Shown here: one piece after another, positions 12,284-25,579 of the stretch
Numbering within the stretch: position 1 is the first letter of the stretch
Layout of the letters: the number at the start of each line of letters is the position of its first letter
NCBI GenBank assembly: GCA_958298945.1
Contig: OY282609.1
Coordinates: forward strand, 65,506,220 to 65,570,219
Length of the DNA stretch: 64,000 nucleotides
Source: Atherix ibis
Lineage: Eukaryota; Arthropoda; Insecta; Diptera; Athericidae
Direction: 5' to 3'
Made by a program: the position numbers and the translations under genes
Notes under the pieces: model-generated
The model's database searches: none
Seen by the model: the letters and a program-made list of their open reading frames with translations, nothing else
Told to the model about the DNA's origin: nothing

Positions 12284-14449
12284 TGACTTACATATATAGA
12301 AACCGAAACTATTCGTATTCTCTTATTCCTTCTTCGATCTTTTTCTTCTTAATATATTCACCATTTGCGGTTGAACTGAAAATCTACGCTTGAATGTACT
12401 TACAGAAAAATCAATGGGAATTAAAGATTTATACAAGCAAAACTTGAACATCTAGAAGATTTTTTAAACATTCATTTTCAATTAAAATCAACTCAATCAA
12501 TCAAGAAAACTCAAATATTCACTCCGATGGATCGTTGCACTTATTATTTACTTATTTAAGTACTACTGTGTAGTGTGTTTTGTTTTTCATTTAACTCTCC
12601 TGTATGGCCTCTTTAAGTGATCTCAAGCACATCAAATGCATTCCTATCGATTTTCCACTTGAATCTATATAACATATTCGATTATGTATTTTCTTGGCCA
12701 TTCGATGATTCAAGAAATCTTTTTTAATAAAATATTATAAACAATTTTTCATAATACAAAAAAAGTATTTTTTAAAAAATAAATTGTTTTATCATGTTGA
12801 AAATAAAAGATATACTTTAAATTTCTAAAAAAAAAAAAAAATATGTGTGTGCTTAATAATATTCAGAAATTTAAATTATATTTGAAAATCTTCCTTTTTA
12901 AATCATTTACAACAATAGAAGAGCATCTGACTCTCAAACAATTTTTTCATTACCGGTGCATATTTTTAACACCTTTGTGCGAAAAAAATTAATATCGAAA
13001 TTGGTCTTATGAAGTGTCATCAAAAACTTTATAATTTCAACTTTTATATACCATTTTTTTATAAATGCATCTGTTAATACCTTTAACTGACCATTTATAA
13101 TTAGAGTAAGCTGATCTGATAGTTAACGCCTTCCAAAACGGCCTATAGAAATTAGTCAACAATTTCGATATGTTTCGGACTAATTTAAAATGGCATAGAC
13201 CCGTTAATTATTTATTCGTTCTATACAATAAAATTATCCATAGTGTGTGAATGAACTAACCACGCTTATGGCACACACCCCGAAAATATAATTTATAACC
13301 TTCGGCAGTTGTGTTGCCTCTGCAGTGTTTCGATCGGTGTTTTAGGTTACCATTTGGCAGACGTTTGAACTGCATATGCATCTCAGTAAGTCGCCATCAT
13401 CGACTATCATTTGTTACGCATGCGTTGGTAACTTGGGTATATGTTCATAACAATGTACATACATATATATATCTAAATGTCATGTATAATGCAAGTCTAC
13501 AATGTGAACATAAAAGCATAAATGCAACATACAATCTCAAATGCAGTGGTTTCAGCTGCCAATCTACAATATGAGGAGTATCCGTTTTGATATTTTCCTT
13601 TTGACAAAATAATACACTTGGGATTGAACACTCGTACTTTTATGCATTCCATTTTAAAATTGGTATTTTTTTCCAAAAAACATCTGCCCAATTGGTTTTT
13701 GAGTGAAAATAGAATCGAAAATCACATATGGACACAAATACTATCTACTAGGACTAAAGAGATTCACTTTTACAAAACAAGGTCACATAGGTAGGAGAGG
13801 GGCCATAGGACTCTCTAGCGGGCATGTTACACGGATCTTTTCAAAATATCGACTAGTATTAATGTGTTCATTTATCTCCAAAACCGTGATCGTCGTACAA
13901 AAGGAAACGTTTCTTTGTTTGTCTTTCGTTCGTTGGAACTTCCTTCTAATATTTTGTAGACCTTCTGTTACTGGAACATATTAAAAAGATTGCTCGAAAT
14001 AAATGCGTTCAAAAATCCAAGAACAAAATCATATAAAATACAAAAATATCATTAGCTATGGAGATTTTTATGGACATTTCTGGGATAACTAAACTGAACG
14101 TTGTGGGAGAACATTTTTCTACAAATCAGAACGATGGAATTTTATGTTTTCTTTTCCAGATTTAACTGTTCTTATTTTTTTTTTTGTTGACAAAAATCTT
14201 TTCCATAAAAACCATTTTTTTAAAATCAATTTTAACGTAAATTTTGTGTAATTTTTTTAATTTATTTTTAATTTGCCCCCCTAAATAATATGCTCAATAA
14301 ATTAAAATATTAATTACAATATTATTACTACAAACCAAAAATTGTATTAAAGATTATAGTTTATGTTAAAAAGATTTACAAAATAAATAAAAAAAAGTGA
14401 TCATCTATAAAAGTAAGAAAAAACAAATTTTAAGATAATTTTGACTTAC
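12284..14449. other. AT-rich stretch, possibly intron or 3' region of the minus-strand split gene
   Basis: No exon is clearly supported. On the plus strand 13,328-13,387 is bounded by splice-like signals (CCTCTGCAG before, GTAAGT after) but encodes nothing recognisable. Confidence 0.35.
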
Positions 14450-15377
14450 CCCATGATAATTTCTGGGCATTTTGACCGTATTTGGAAGTGGTTGTCTCAA
14501 TATAAGTCCATCACTGGAATGATAGAAATACCAAAGTCTATGATAGAAATACCAAATATCAATTGGCAATAAATTAAGATAAATCGACAAACGTAGATAA
14601 ATTACAAAACAATGAAAGACATTTTTTTTTTGGAATTTTTATTATCTGTGCATATTTGTTGGTCAGTTTTTTTTTCGTTTATTTATTAGTTTTTTTTTGA
14701 GAAATATTGCAAAATATTAATTTCCATTTATAGAAAATAATATCCTGGATGCCCATCTACTAGACTGTGTATGTTAAAAAAAATATCGAAAATTATGTAA
14801 AGTTATGTGAATAATACAGTACGGATGCTTATGCTCAATATGATTAAAATGGACATCCATTTATGAGTATCTATCTTACCATAGAGTGAGTGGACTTGGA
14901 AAGTCAGTATTGGACGAATAGAAAGAAGAGAAGTAATGGCAGGTTTTCCGCCGTGGGTGTGGGAAAACCGCCAACTCATATCTACCTGGTTGACCTATCT
15001 ATCCTACCACCACCTCCTCCTCGCTGAAGAGTCCATTCTGTATGGCCAGAAGTACTCGTACGTTATTCATATTCATCAATCCTAATGCAACCATTTATCT
15101 ATCTATCCATTCGCTTACATATTATGCTATTGATTGTTAAGAAACATTTTGTATTTGTCTCACGTCGTTAGATTGAAATAAATGTGACTCTTTTTGAAAT
15201 TGATCAAAAATAGAAGAAGAAACACATTTTCTATATTATTTCTGAATAATCTGGTGTTCAGCTCAAAAATGATTACCTGTTGTGCTGATGATGCTGATTT
15301 GATTGTGACTGTTGCTGTTGTTGCTGATACGTATATGTGGGCAGAAATATGGTCCTTGAATTATTTACAATCGACAT
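14450..15377 (-). CDS. Split gene with polyglutamine first coding exon (partial), unidentified
   Basis: Two exons fit together on the minus strand. The first coding exon, 15,377-15,277, starts MSIVNNSRTIFLPTYTY, runs into six glutamines encoded by mixed CAG/CAA codons and then SQSNQHHQHN. It ends at an AG|GTAATC donor in phase 2. The second, 14,513-14,450, follows a clear acceptor (CTATCATTCCAG) and ends at a consensus GTAAGT donor. It restores the frame as SDGLILRQPLPNTVKMPRN then YHG. The intron is 763 bases and the second exon ends in phase 0, so more exons must follow at lower coordinates; none is certain. The His/Gln-rich N-terminus is typical of insect regulatory proteins, but the family is not recognised. 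Confidence 0.6.
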
Positions 15378-16113
15378 ATCCGCCAAAGAGAGGCGTTTAT
15401 CGAAATTTCAAAATTAAAAACCAACAATAACCAAACAACAAAATCTTCACAAATTCGACACAAATAACTGAATAATATACGTAAATTGCGTGGGTAATCC
15501 AATTGGTAATCGAATATTTTTCTTTTCGTTAAGACCGCCACTACACTATACCATAAAACCGTGTTCTATCAAACTAATACCTTTTCTCAAATACAGTATA
15601 TATCTCTATTCACTATAATATAATTTTTTTTTTATATAATACCACATAATTTCTAGTTTTTTTTTCTATTTCGAATTCAATTCAAAGTGGTTTCGTTTGA
15701 ATGAATATGCGGACGCACGCGCACTCTTCGACACGTTTCCAAATAATTTATTTACGTTTCGTGCATATAATCAAGTGGAAGTGTGGCTCCAGCCATAAAA
15801 TTTCGAAAAACTTATAAAAATTCAACAACGGACAAAAATTTTTCATAGTAGGAAAAAAATAAACCTAATTCGTGTGCCTTATTATAATTTCATTAATGGT
15901 ATACCAAAAGCAACACTATCCAAAAAAAAAATCTGTATTTCTGCCTCCATCTGTCTATAGATTAAAATCAGAATATGAATCCATTATGAAGTAAAAAAAA
16001 ATATTATTAATATTAACATTGTACAAGCATTGATAAAGAAAACTAAATTAAATTAAGAAGTAAATAAATTAACGCACTCAGTCACTGTAACTATTGTAGG
16101 TAATCGTGTACGG
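15378..16113. other. Upstream region of the minus-strand split gene
   Basis: No further coding exon is visible. The 5' untranslated region and promoter of the split gene would be expected here, but no core promoter element can be assigned. Confidence 0.35.
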
Positions 16114-16490
16114 ATGGATCTCTGGAAGTACTCGTCGCGTGGTGTACCTTTCGTGTCTGAGAGAACTGCTCAGATGATCGGATCGACAGGTTCAATAAAA
16201 TTTTCTTCCGTAATGATTAGCGGCAATATGACACTACTGAATCGGATACTTACAAGAAGACAATTAATTCCACACTTAAGTCAGTTGCGTACGTTAAGTC
16301 ATAAGTTCTTTGTTTGCTATCATTTTTCTTTCTCGTTTCAGTGCATGTTAAATATGCAACGTACATGGTTGTCCGCAGTCTGTACTCTTGCCTGAGACTG
16401 TACCCTTTCATATACTCGGAGTCCACGCGTCAAGTCATACGCTATCAACATCCTAAGTGCTACTCCGACCCATTATGGGGTACCTAGTAA
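16114..16490 (+). CDS. Candidate two-exon small gene (speculative)
   Basis: A less AT-rich block. On the plus strand an ATG at 16,114 opens MDLWKYSSRGVPFVSERTAQ. A possible donor after ATCGGATCGACAG (weak, GTTCAA) joins in phase to a good acceptor (TTTCTTTCTCGTTTCAG) near 16,340. The next frame is open for about 49 codons (HVKYATYMVVRSLYS..., ending DPLWGT). The minus strand also has an open 54-codon frame ending at a GTAAGT donor near 16,255, so the block may instead be a 5' exon of the minus-strand gene. No homology is recognised. Confidence 0.2.
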
Positions 16491-17627
16491 CTCCTGTTCT
16501 ACTCATGGGGAATAATCTATACACACATAGGCCTACAATATGCCGGCACTCATATTCCGATTGGCTTCCTTGTTTAATAAGTAACTCTTCTAACTCTTAT
16601 TTGTATAAGTAAGCATATAGGAAATTTTTTTTTCCATTATTCTATACAGTTTTGTCTAGAAATGCATGTACTCATATTTACGTAAAAGTTGCGTAAAACC
16701 CCCATAATTGTAAGCGTACGCAGCACTCCACTTTATAATATTATACGCTTTTGTAGAAATTCTGCAATAATTTACCATTTTGTTCTGCAGTGCAACTTTT
16801 TGTATAGTAAATATAGTAGATGGACGAGATAAGCGCTTGCTTGGATAGATGGATGGATTGCCGGTTAATGAGTTCCACTCTATGCTTATAGTACTCGTAA
16901 CTTCCATACTTGTACCTAAAAGCATGTACGCGATATACGATGATATTTGAAACTTTAATTTTATAAATTTTATAGGTTGTGGAAAACTTCATTTTTATAT
17001 TTATTTACGTATTTTTTCTTTGAAATTGAAAAAGGCCATAAGATCTTCGTGTATGATTGCAACGAAGTCATTGGCAGGAAGTTGGTGCATTTGTAGTCGT
17101 AATCAGATTTTCTGGAAATTCATGAGAGTGAACATTTCGTCTAATGCACATACACATATGTGTATGATACGCGGTAGAGATCAACTAAGTAAAATTATAA
17201 AAATTTAGATTTAATTTAAATCATCAAATTGCAGATATATTTGTCAGGTAGTTTCTCATAAGCTAAGCGCAATATTTTTGCGTACTTCCGTTCATTTCTC
17301 AATGTTAAGAAATACTCCTTATTAAGTATCCATTCCTTTTCATAAGGTATTTTTAGTCATCATCGAATTAGGCTAAAAAAACATTACTTCTCCTGTGGCT
17401 TGCTTGAAACCATATTGAATTTTTGTGGAACTTCCGCTTTTAATTATTATCAACTGGTAAAGTATGATAATTTTTTAGTTTAGTATATTTTTATGAAATT
17501 CGATCAGGTTTTTAAGGGAAGTAGTTGTTGGCTTCATTTTTTTTAAATAAATAATAATTCCTTCCAAGAATTTGTACGGAAAAAAATATGCATGCCCTCA
17601 AAAATCTTATTTTTAGTAAAAAAATTT
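16491..17627. other. AT-rich intergenic stretch
   Basis: Nothing recognisable. It runs directly into the 13-base satellite array. Confidence 0.5.
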
Positions 17628-19135
17628 ACAGTAAAAATTTACAGTAAAAATTTACAGTAAAAATTTACAGTAAAAATTTACAGTAAAAATTTACAGTAAA
17701 AATTTACAGTAAAAATTTACAGTAAAAATTTACAGTAAAAATTTACAGTAAAAATTTACAGTAAAAATTTACAGTAAAAATTTACAGTAAAAATTTACAG
17801 TAAAAATTTACAGTAAAAATTTACAGTAAAAATTTACAGTAAAAATTTACAGTAAAAATTTACAGTAAAAATTTACAGTAAAAATTTACAGTAAAAATTT
17901 ACAGTAAAAATTTACAGTAAAAATTTACAGTAAAAATTTACAATAAAAATTTACAGTAAAAATTTACAGTAAAAATTTACAGTAAAAATTTACAATAAAA
18001 ATTTACAGTAAAAATTTACAGTAAAAATTTACAGTAAAAATTTACAGTAAAAATTTACAGTAAAAATTTACAGTAAAAATTTACAGTAAAAATTTACAGT
18101 AAAAATTTACAGTAAAAATTTACAGTAAAAATTTACAGTAAAAATTTACAGTAAAAATTTACAGTAAAAATTTACAGTAAAAATTTACAGTAAAAATTTA
18201 CAGTAAAAATTTACAGTAAAAATTTACAGTAAAAATTTACAGTAAAAATTTACAGTAAAAATTTACAGTAAAAATTTACAGTAACAATTTACAGTAAAAA
18301 TTTACAGTAAAAATTTACAGTAAAAATTTACAGTAAAAATTTACAGTAAAAATTTACAGTAAAAATTTACAGTAAAAATTTACAGTAAAAATTTACAGTA
18401 AAAATTTACAGTAAAAATTTACAGTAAAAATTTACAGTAAAAATTTACAGTAAAAATTTACAGTAAAAATTTACAGTAAAAATTTACAGTAAAAATTTAC
18501 AGTAAAAATTTACAGTAAAAATTTACAGTAAAAATTTACAGTAAAAATTTACAGTAAAAATTTACAGTAAAAATTTACAGTAAAAATTTACAGTAAAAAT
18601 TTACAGTAAAAATTTACAGTAAAAATTTACAGTAAAAATTTACAGTAAAAATTTACAGTAAAAATTTACAGTAAAAATTTACAGTAAAAATTTACAGTAA
18701 AAATTTACAGTAAAAATTTACAGTAAAAATTTACAGTAAAAATTTACAGTAAAAATTTACAGTAAAAATTTACAGTAAAAATTTACAGCAAAAATATACA
18801 GTAAAAATATACAGTAAAAATATACAGTAAAAATTTACAGTAAAAATTTACAGTAAAAATTTACAGTAAAAATTTACAGTAAAAATTTACAGTAAAAATT
18901 TACAATAAAAATTTACAGTAAAAATTTACAGTAAAAATTTACAGTAAAAATTTACAGTAAAAATTTACAGTAAAAATTTACAGTAAAAATTTACAGTAAA
19001 AATTTACAGTAAAAATTTACAGTAAAAATTTACAGTAAAAATTTACAGTAAAAATTTACAGTAAAAATTTACAGTAAAAATTTACAGTAAAAATTTACAG
19101 TAAAAATTTACAGTAAAAATTTACAGTAAAAATTT
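17628..19135. repeat. Tandem array of a 13-base unit, 116 copies
   Basis: The unit is ACAGTAAAAATTT. The array is 1,508 bases, exactly 116 units, with no net insertion or deletion: the unit phase checked at 18,005 and 18,785 is still in register with 17,628. A degenerate unit precedes it from 17,615. Variants are rare: ACAATAAAAATTT at several places (about 17,940, 17,992 and 18,903), one ACAGTAACAATTT near 18,283, and a run of consecutive TATAC-type units around 18,785-18,830. Every frame on both strands has stops, so it is non-coding. The near-perfect copies imply recent expansion or homogenisation. Confidence 0.98.
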
Positions 19136-21150
19136 ATTTTCCGAAAAAATTTTCGGCAACTATCAGTAAAGGTTTTGTTGGCTACTTTAAGCTAATAACT
19201 AAAAACTTGCACAAGATTGATTTCGGTTCTGTGACTTTTATCGGCAATATTATTTTTTCCTAACCTAAAATCGAAATTAATTTCTCAAAAGTCCAAAACG
19301 TTCACGGACAGCTTGTTTATTACAAGTGCATCATATAATTTTTGATTTCATAATAAAGTGTAAGACTTTACGGAAAAAGTAAGAAAAAATTAAGAAAACT
19401 GACGCCCATACTCAAGCCTGTTCGTAAACATGTAGGCGCACGGGCGCGTTTAAAGTTTTAGTTTTCCGTCTATAAATAAAGATAATTGGTTGCTTAGAAT
19501 ACCTTAGCAGTAATTATAGTCTTTCATTTACCTCGAATCGTATAATATGACGGCTAAGTATGTTTAGAGCTTACGGTGAGAGATACAGCCTTGATTAAAT
19601 GCAAATGAAGATTCATTCAGAGCCGTAAAAGTTGTCCAGTTGGGACGTTGTGGTTATTAGGCTTCTCCAATAATTGTGCCAAGAGTGGACAAAGAAGTGC
19701 AGCGTTCGTTGTCGGATTGGTTTCTATTCGGTAATGAATATTGGATTGAATTCGATCCATTGTGAACAGAATACGTACGACGGATCAATAAGTTGCGTAC
19801 GATAGACGCATGCAAGGCTCATTACGCGCCTCTACGATTGTTCAACGATCGAGAAATGTTACGATTGCGTGCCTTTTTGACCAGCATGTCAACAGTTGGG
19901 ACCATGTGCAACTTTTCCGCTCCTTTCGAAGATATGGTACGGGTACAAAGAAGCTTACCCTCAGCTCGGTTGTATCAAATAACCAACAAAGTCAACTGAT
20001 CAAAATATAAGAAAAATCACATGCACGCGAAACTGAACAATTGCATAAACAGATGTGCTGCTGCCGTTCAAGGTGTCCATTGATTCGGTCAGTCAATCTT
20101 CCGGCCGACATGCAAACGATTCCAAACAAGATGAAATGCAACCACAAAATTGAATCGGCTTTGTTTAATGTTAAAATTTTTACTTCGTTTGATGACTACT
20201 ACTGACTGATCCTAACCACCATTCCGTTATCCTTTGCAAAAACCAAACTTAAATTGTTGAGAAATGAAACTTTCCATTTTATTTTTATTTTTATTTAAAT
20301 TTCATAATTTTTTCATTTATCTTAAACGTGGCAATTTCATATTGCAGATGTTACTTATATTCACGTAACCTGTAGAGGTTAACCCATTCGTCTTCATTTT
20401 TGCCTTGGGAAATGTGTCTGCACATTCCATCATCTGCATACTTACGACGCTAGCAAATACGAGTGTTATCAGAAACTATATCGGCTTCCATGATATGATA
20501 TCCAACCGCATATGGCCGGACAGCTCGTGTGATCCCATATGATGGATTTTACTGTAATTTAAAAATCCGTTCATAGATGCTCCAATTTGTTATGTGAGAA
20601 AATTAATGCTGTACTTCGCCATTATGCGTTCGAAAGTGACTGGAAGAATTTTTTAATTTGTAGAAAAAAAATCGCGTGAATAGTAATGCAATTTTTACTC
20701 TACTCTCTACCGCAAAATAATATTAAACTTAAAACAAAATTTCAACATTTATTATGTGAAAATTTCTATTATTTCATACTAAATGGAAAATCGAAAATAT
20801 AATCGTGTTTTTTCCTTTCCTATAAATCTTTCTTTCTCAGCCATTTCGTATGCTATCTTATCTTATATTTTTATGTATTAATTTAAAATTAATAATAGTT
20901 GCGTGTAAATGAAAGCGAAATTTTTATAGTATCTACTAATCAGTACCACGCAATCGATTAATAGTTTGGTGCAAACAATTTTCACTTAAATTTCTAAAAA
21001 TCTTTCCTTTTCAAACATTTTCCATGTGATTTCCATTTTAAAAATTTCATTCTTTACCAAAAATATTTTTGTATAAGAAAAAATCGTATTAAAAAATTAA
21101 TACGAAATAAAAAAAAGTCTTGAAAAATACAAATAAATTCTCTAATAATA
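19136..21150. other. Intergenic stretch with an unexplained GC-richer block
   Basis: Between about 19,400 and 20,550 composition is clearly less AT-rich than the flanks, and short open frames overlap (for example around 19,793-20,010). None gives a recognisable protein. It may be a decayed retroelement, a non-coding RNA or a regulatory block. A short near-palindrome (CCGAAAAAATTTTCGG) lies right after the satellite at 19,140-19,155. Confidence 0.35.
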
Positions 21151-21437
21151 AAGGATTATCCAATTTTTATCTATTGATGTATCTACCAAACAAGAAATGA
21201 GCGTCATGGCTGAAGAAAATTTTGTTCAAAAATTTAGCATCCAAAGCCAGTTGTTCCAGCATCCAATCTGCGTATTTTCTGCGGAATTTGAATGCGCTTT
21301 TTGATGATTAAATAAATAAGAATATAAAATGGCAACCCTTTAACTAAATAAATATTATCTTAGATAGATGACATATTTACTTAACAGCCATCAAATGACA
21401 GGGTTACAATTTTCAAGCTACCAAATGGATAATCCTT
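21151..21437 (-). mobile_element. Short IS630-Tc1-mariner relic with terminal inverted repeats
   Basis: Twelve-base inverted repeats AAGGATTATCCA lie at 21,151-21,162 and, inverted, at 21,426-21,437. Minus-strand remnants read RRKYADWMLEQLALDAKFL and NKIFFSHDAHF. This corresponds to the segment up to the first catalytic Asp of a DDE_3-type transposase (usual form FSDEAHF, here D replaced by H and E by D). Most of the gene is gone, leaving a 287-base, MITE-sized copy. Related relics lie at 35.1 and 39.2 kb. Confidence 0.65.
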
Positions 21438-24400
21438 CATTATCTACAAAAATCAAGAAATTATATGTATTCTGAATTTTTAAGATCAAACCGAAATTTT
21501 ACTCCAACTCCGAAATTTAAATAACAGATGTCCTTTTCGAAATGCATAATATGGTCGATAAATCAAAATGTTCATTCGTAATTTATTTTCTTTGTCGAAC
21601 AATTGAAGAACCGACATACCATGATCCGTACCATATTCTGATGTATTGAACATATGGACTCGGCACATATGTCCTTTTCCAATGCATATGCATGTAGTAG
21701 TATGCAGTGAAATTTAGGGTGAATTTTAAATAAATGGAATGTTGCCATAGACTAGAAAGTAGTATATTTTTTTGTTTACTTCCTTTTTAAAGATCTTTGT
21801 TTATTATTACTTTAGATGAAAAAATTCTTCAATTTACCAATACTGAATACTCTGAGATGCACCCTCATCAATAATATCCGTTTCCGTAGCATACGATCAT
21901 CTTTCTCAATCTTTTATGTAAAAATGCATCCTGGTACGTATTCCTCTCCTTTAAGCCTAAATGACTGACAAACTTATATTTGTACAATATATATGCGCAT
22001 ATAACTAGTTTATATTATGTTTAAGATGATATCCTTCCATATACGATTTCATATTCGAAATTAAATTCTGCTTTTCTTTTGTAAAGTACATTACCCTAAA
22101 ATGTGATGCACTAAAGATAGAGATCGGATTACAAATGAAATAGTCGTGAATTTCTAAGTGCTTGTTTCCATTGGTGGACTTGACCTCGTTTTTGTAGGCG
22201 AGACGAAGCGTGCGGGTCGGGGGGAAATAAACCAAAAACTTATGAAAAATATTTTGCGTTCAACCGTTTCGTTCCATGTTCTACCTTACAATCGTTTCAT
22301 ATATGTCAAATAATATCATAATTTTCGAGCTGCCGAGCAAGAAGGTTGTGTTGTGTTAAAATTTAATATTTTTGTTTGATATTTCAAACAAAAAATATTA
22401 AATTTTACTATGAGTTCTAAGATTTATATTACTATAAATCTAAGATTTATATTATTATTTTTATAATTATATCACATTATTAAAGGTTCATATTAAAAAC
22501 AGAAATATTCGATTTGGGAGTAGTTTCTGTTTTAAATATTTTCGTAACAGATGTGAGGCATAGTGTATGCAGGTATCTTGAAAACAAAAAAATATTAAAT
22601 TTTCCCTTATGTCAAGAGAAAACTCTTGACATATGCATACGATGCCGCTGTATGCAGTGTTCCGATTCCAAACAGTCCTCTACCACCGATCTAACTCATA
22701 AAAATCAGTTGCCACCATCTTGAAAATGTCAAATAAATTTATTTTTCAACCGGGTCAAGTCCACCAGTGAAAACACGAAGAGCTCAAGTCAACCAGGTCA
22801 AGTCCACCAAGTGGAAACATCGACTAACACATCATAGAAGGATTCTTCATTGATATTTACTTAGTTGGAATATGTATAATTTGATTGGCATTGTGATTTT
22901 CTAAAATGTATGTATGGGAAGATCTACATATATTTACTGCATACAGCCAGTACTAATAACGAACATTATTCGGATAATTCACAATGAAATTATCCTTTTA
23001 ATGGGTGTTCTTTTACACAAACAGCTCTCTAACCAAGTAGCATAAATTCTATTTGAATAGTTAAAAAGAACTGCAACTAAGTTAATAGCATGAATTGCAA
23101 TTTGTATTCGAAAAATTACATTTTTCTTGTTGATTCATGCTAACATAATTAGTTAGTATAAACATTATTCTCGAAATGGAAGCTAACAACTCCGACCATC
23201 TTAATTTAGGAATTTTTTCTTATTTCAAAAAGAAAATCATAATCCTCCACCTTACCATAAAACTAATTTAAGTCCTTTTTTTTAAGAAAAAACAAACAAA
23301 ATTTTATAAAACAACAAAGTAATAATAGCTTCCGCTTTAAATGCAATTATTAACTCGGCTATAAATTTTGAATTTTAATGTTTATCTGCATTTATATCAG
23401 AATCCGCATAGAATGTCCGTTTGTGTATATAGACATTTATGAACAGCGAAAGACCCTTGCCTGAGGTTTTACTATTCGTTAAGACGTACAGATCTCCCAT
23501 GTGAATGTTTAGCAATAGATACATGCATGCATACATACGAGACGTTGAGCTGATTTTCTTGTGCAAATATATTCAAGTTGCCCGTCTGTACGTCCGAGTG
23601 AATATATTGTAATTGCATTAAAAGGTAGAGGGAGAGAGTAGTGCAAGACAATAATAATGCATTTCTGTAAGAAACCAGTTTCCCAAGAATATTCTGGCAC
23701 ACCAAATATCGGTAAAAAGAAGTGAGTCATTAATTGAAATGCATGTGAAAAAAACCTCACAGCATTCTAACATACTAAGGCATCGGCTCCTCTGTCAAGG
23801 TGATAGTAAAAAGGGGGTCGAATATTGGTCATGTTCATTGACCTTACCAACCCGTCAAGTTCTGAACTTCTGATAATGCAGTGCAAAAGTTGTGTTTTAG
23901 TTATTTTTGAATTTTGCCATTTTTTCCCTTCGTTTTCCTTCTCCTTTTATTTTTTGTTTAGCTTATGATAAAGATTCTTTAAATTTTTATTTAAAAAAAA
24001 AAGATTAGATTCTGAAAATTATTTTTTTCATACAAAAAGAAAAGAAAAGAAGAGAAAGTCTCTTAGAATCGAATCCAGACAGAATTTGCATATCAAACAG
24101 CGAATAGACGTTGTGAGTTCTTCTGTTTATTCACATAGCATTTTCGAAGCTAATTAATTATTTTATAGACTGAATTATTGAACAGTCTTTCTAATGATGA
24201 AAAGTTCTTCAAATAAACTATATTTGAGTGTTATATTTAATTACAATATATATAATAAAAAACGGTTTTTACTGAGATTTAATTGATTAAAATTTTAGTA
24301 ATGGTAAAATTTTGAGAAAATTTCAGAAATAAAAATAATAAAAATGAGGAAGTTTATTGTGAAATTTAAAAAAAAAAACGATTTTATTCAACAATTTAAT

Positions 24401-25579
24401 GCGCTTTTTTTTTAAACAGTAAAAATATCAGAAAAACTATATTTGTTTATTGGAACAAAGTCTACTCTAATTTATTGAATTACCAAAGAAATATGATCGG
24501 AGATCAGCTAATCTCTAATGATCACATCCAATATTATTGTTAGCATAAATTTGTCAATTAATTTTTAAGATAATCAAATAAATTTGAGTTAATTATCTTG
24601 TTTTAGTTACTATTATTTTTATCATGCCATGAGAAAAATCTTATAAAGTTAATAATTTTTAGCACAAAGTTTTCAGCTGTAAATAAAAACCGCATGCTTT
24701 TATGTTATTTCCTAAAAAACATGTTATTTCCTAAAATAGTTTTTGTTCATTTTCATTAGAAAATCTATTTTTCCTTTTATTTTTTTTTGTGATTTAATGC
24801 ATAATCAATCTGATTTAAAATTTTATGCTGTAGTATAGAATTTCTATTGAAAATATGATTTCATCCATGCTAATATAAAAATTATCATAATATTGTCTGT
24901 TAATACAAATATTCTCGTAAGTCCACTCAAATGGGATGGCTACTTATGAGTCATCGCGAAATATTTGGTAGGTGTGTACTCCTTTTTTTTATTACCTTAT
25001 CGAATCGCCTCTTTGAATACGAAAGTATTCAAAATTAAAACGACAAAATATTTTTTTATTTTGACCCTTTCGACATATTACCAATAGTCTGAGCTTGTCG
25101 GCAGGTATCCTGATGGAATATCATCTACGATTAGTGTTGTCGACATTTAGCCTAAAATAAAATAAGAAATATTTTAAAGTTTTACTAAATGTTTGTGTTT
25201 ATTAAAATGAAGGGGCTTTGATGATCTCATATATTATAAAGTCAATTTTTTCTTTGCAGAAAAAGTGGAGTAAAAGAAAAAAAAATTCAAAAAGTAGAAA
25301 ACTGCGATATATTATTTATGATATTCAATTTTTATGTTTTAAAGATTGTTGAATTTTTGATTGTATTTTATTAAAATGATGGCAAGTTTCTGAAATACAG
25401 TTAAGCTTTATCTTTAGATCATTCTCTTTTAGCTTATTGACAGGTGTCTTTTAAAATTAATAATTAATAATTTTTTTAGCTTATTGTAAAAACTAAAATT
25501 TTATAAACTCAAAAAAATTCAAGTTTTTCTTATACTTAAAATGAAGCTGACGAACTCTCGAATGTCTCTCCGATATTTT
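21438..25579. other. AT-rich intergenic stretch
   Basis: No gene is supported. It holds a hairpin at 22,357-22,407 (separate entry), a duplicated CTAAGATTTATATTA motif near 22,415-22,455 and a short direct repeat (GTCAAGTCCACCA, twice at about 22,755-22,800). Confidence 0.45.
22357..22407. repeat. AT-rich hairpin, 23-base stem
   Basis: The arms 22,357-22,379 and 22,384-22,407 are complementary over their whole length apart from one bulged base, with a 4-base loop. The stem is almost entirely A/T plus a TTTG/CAAA step. It may be a fold-back remnant. Confidence 0.8.

Noticed and set aside
13311..13574. Frame next to splice-like sites at 13,328 and 13,388
   Set aside because: The peptide shows no recognisable motif and the supposed exon is short; kept only as a note.
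17628..19135. Possibility that the regular array is a CRISPR array or a coding repeat
   Set aside because: Units are directly adjacent with no spacers, and every frame on both strands has stops; it is a plain satellite.
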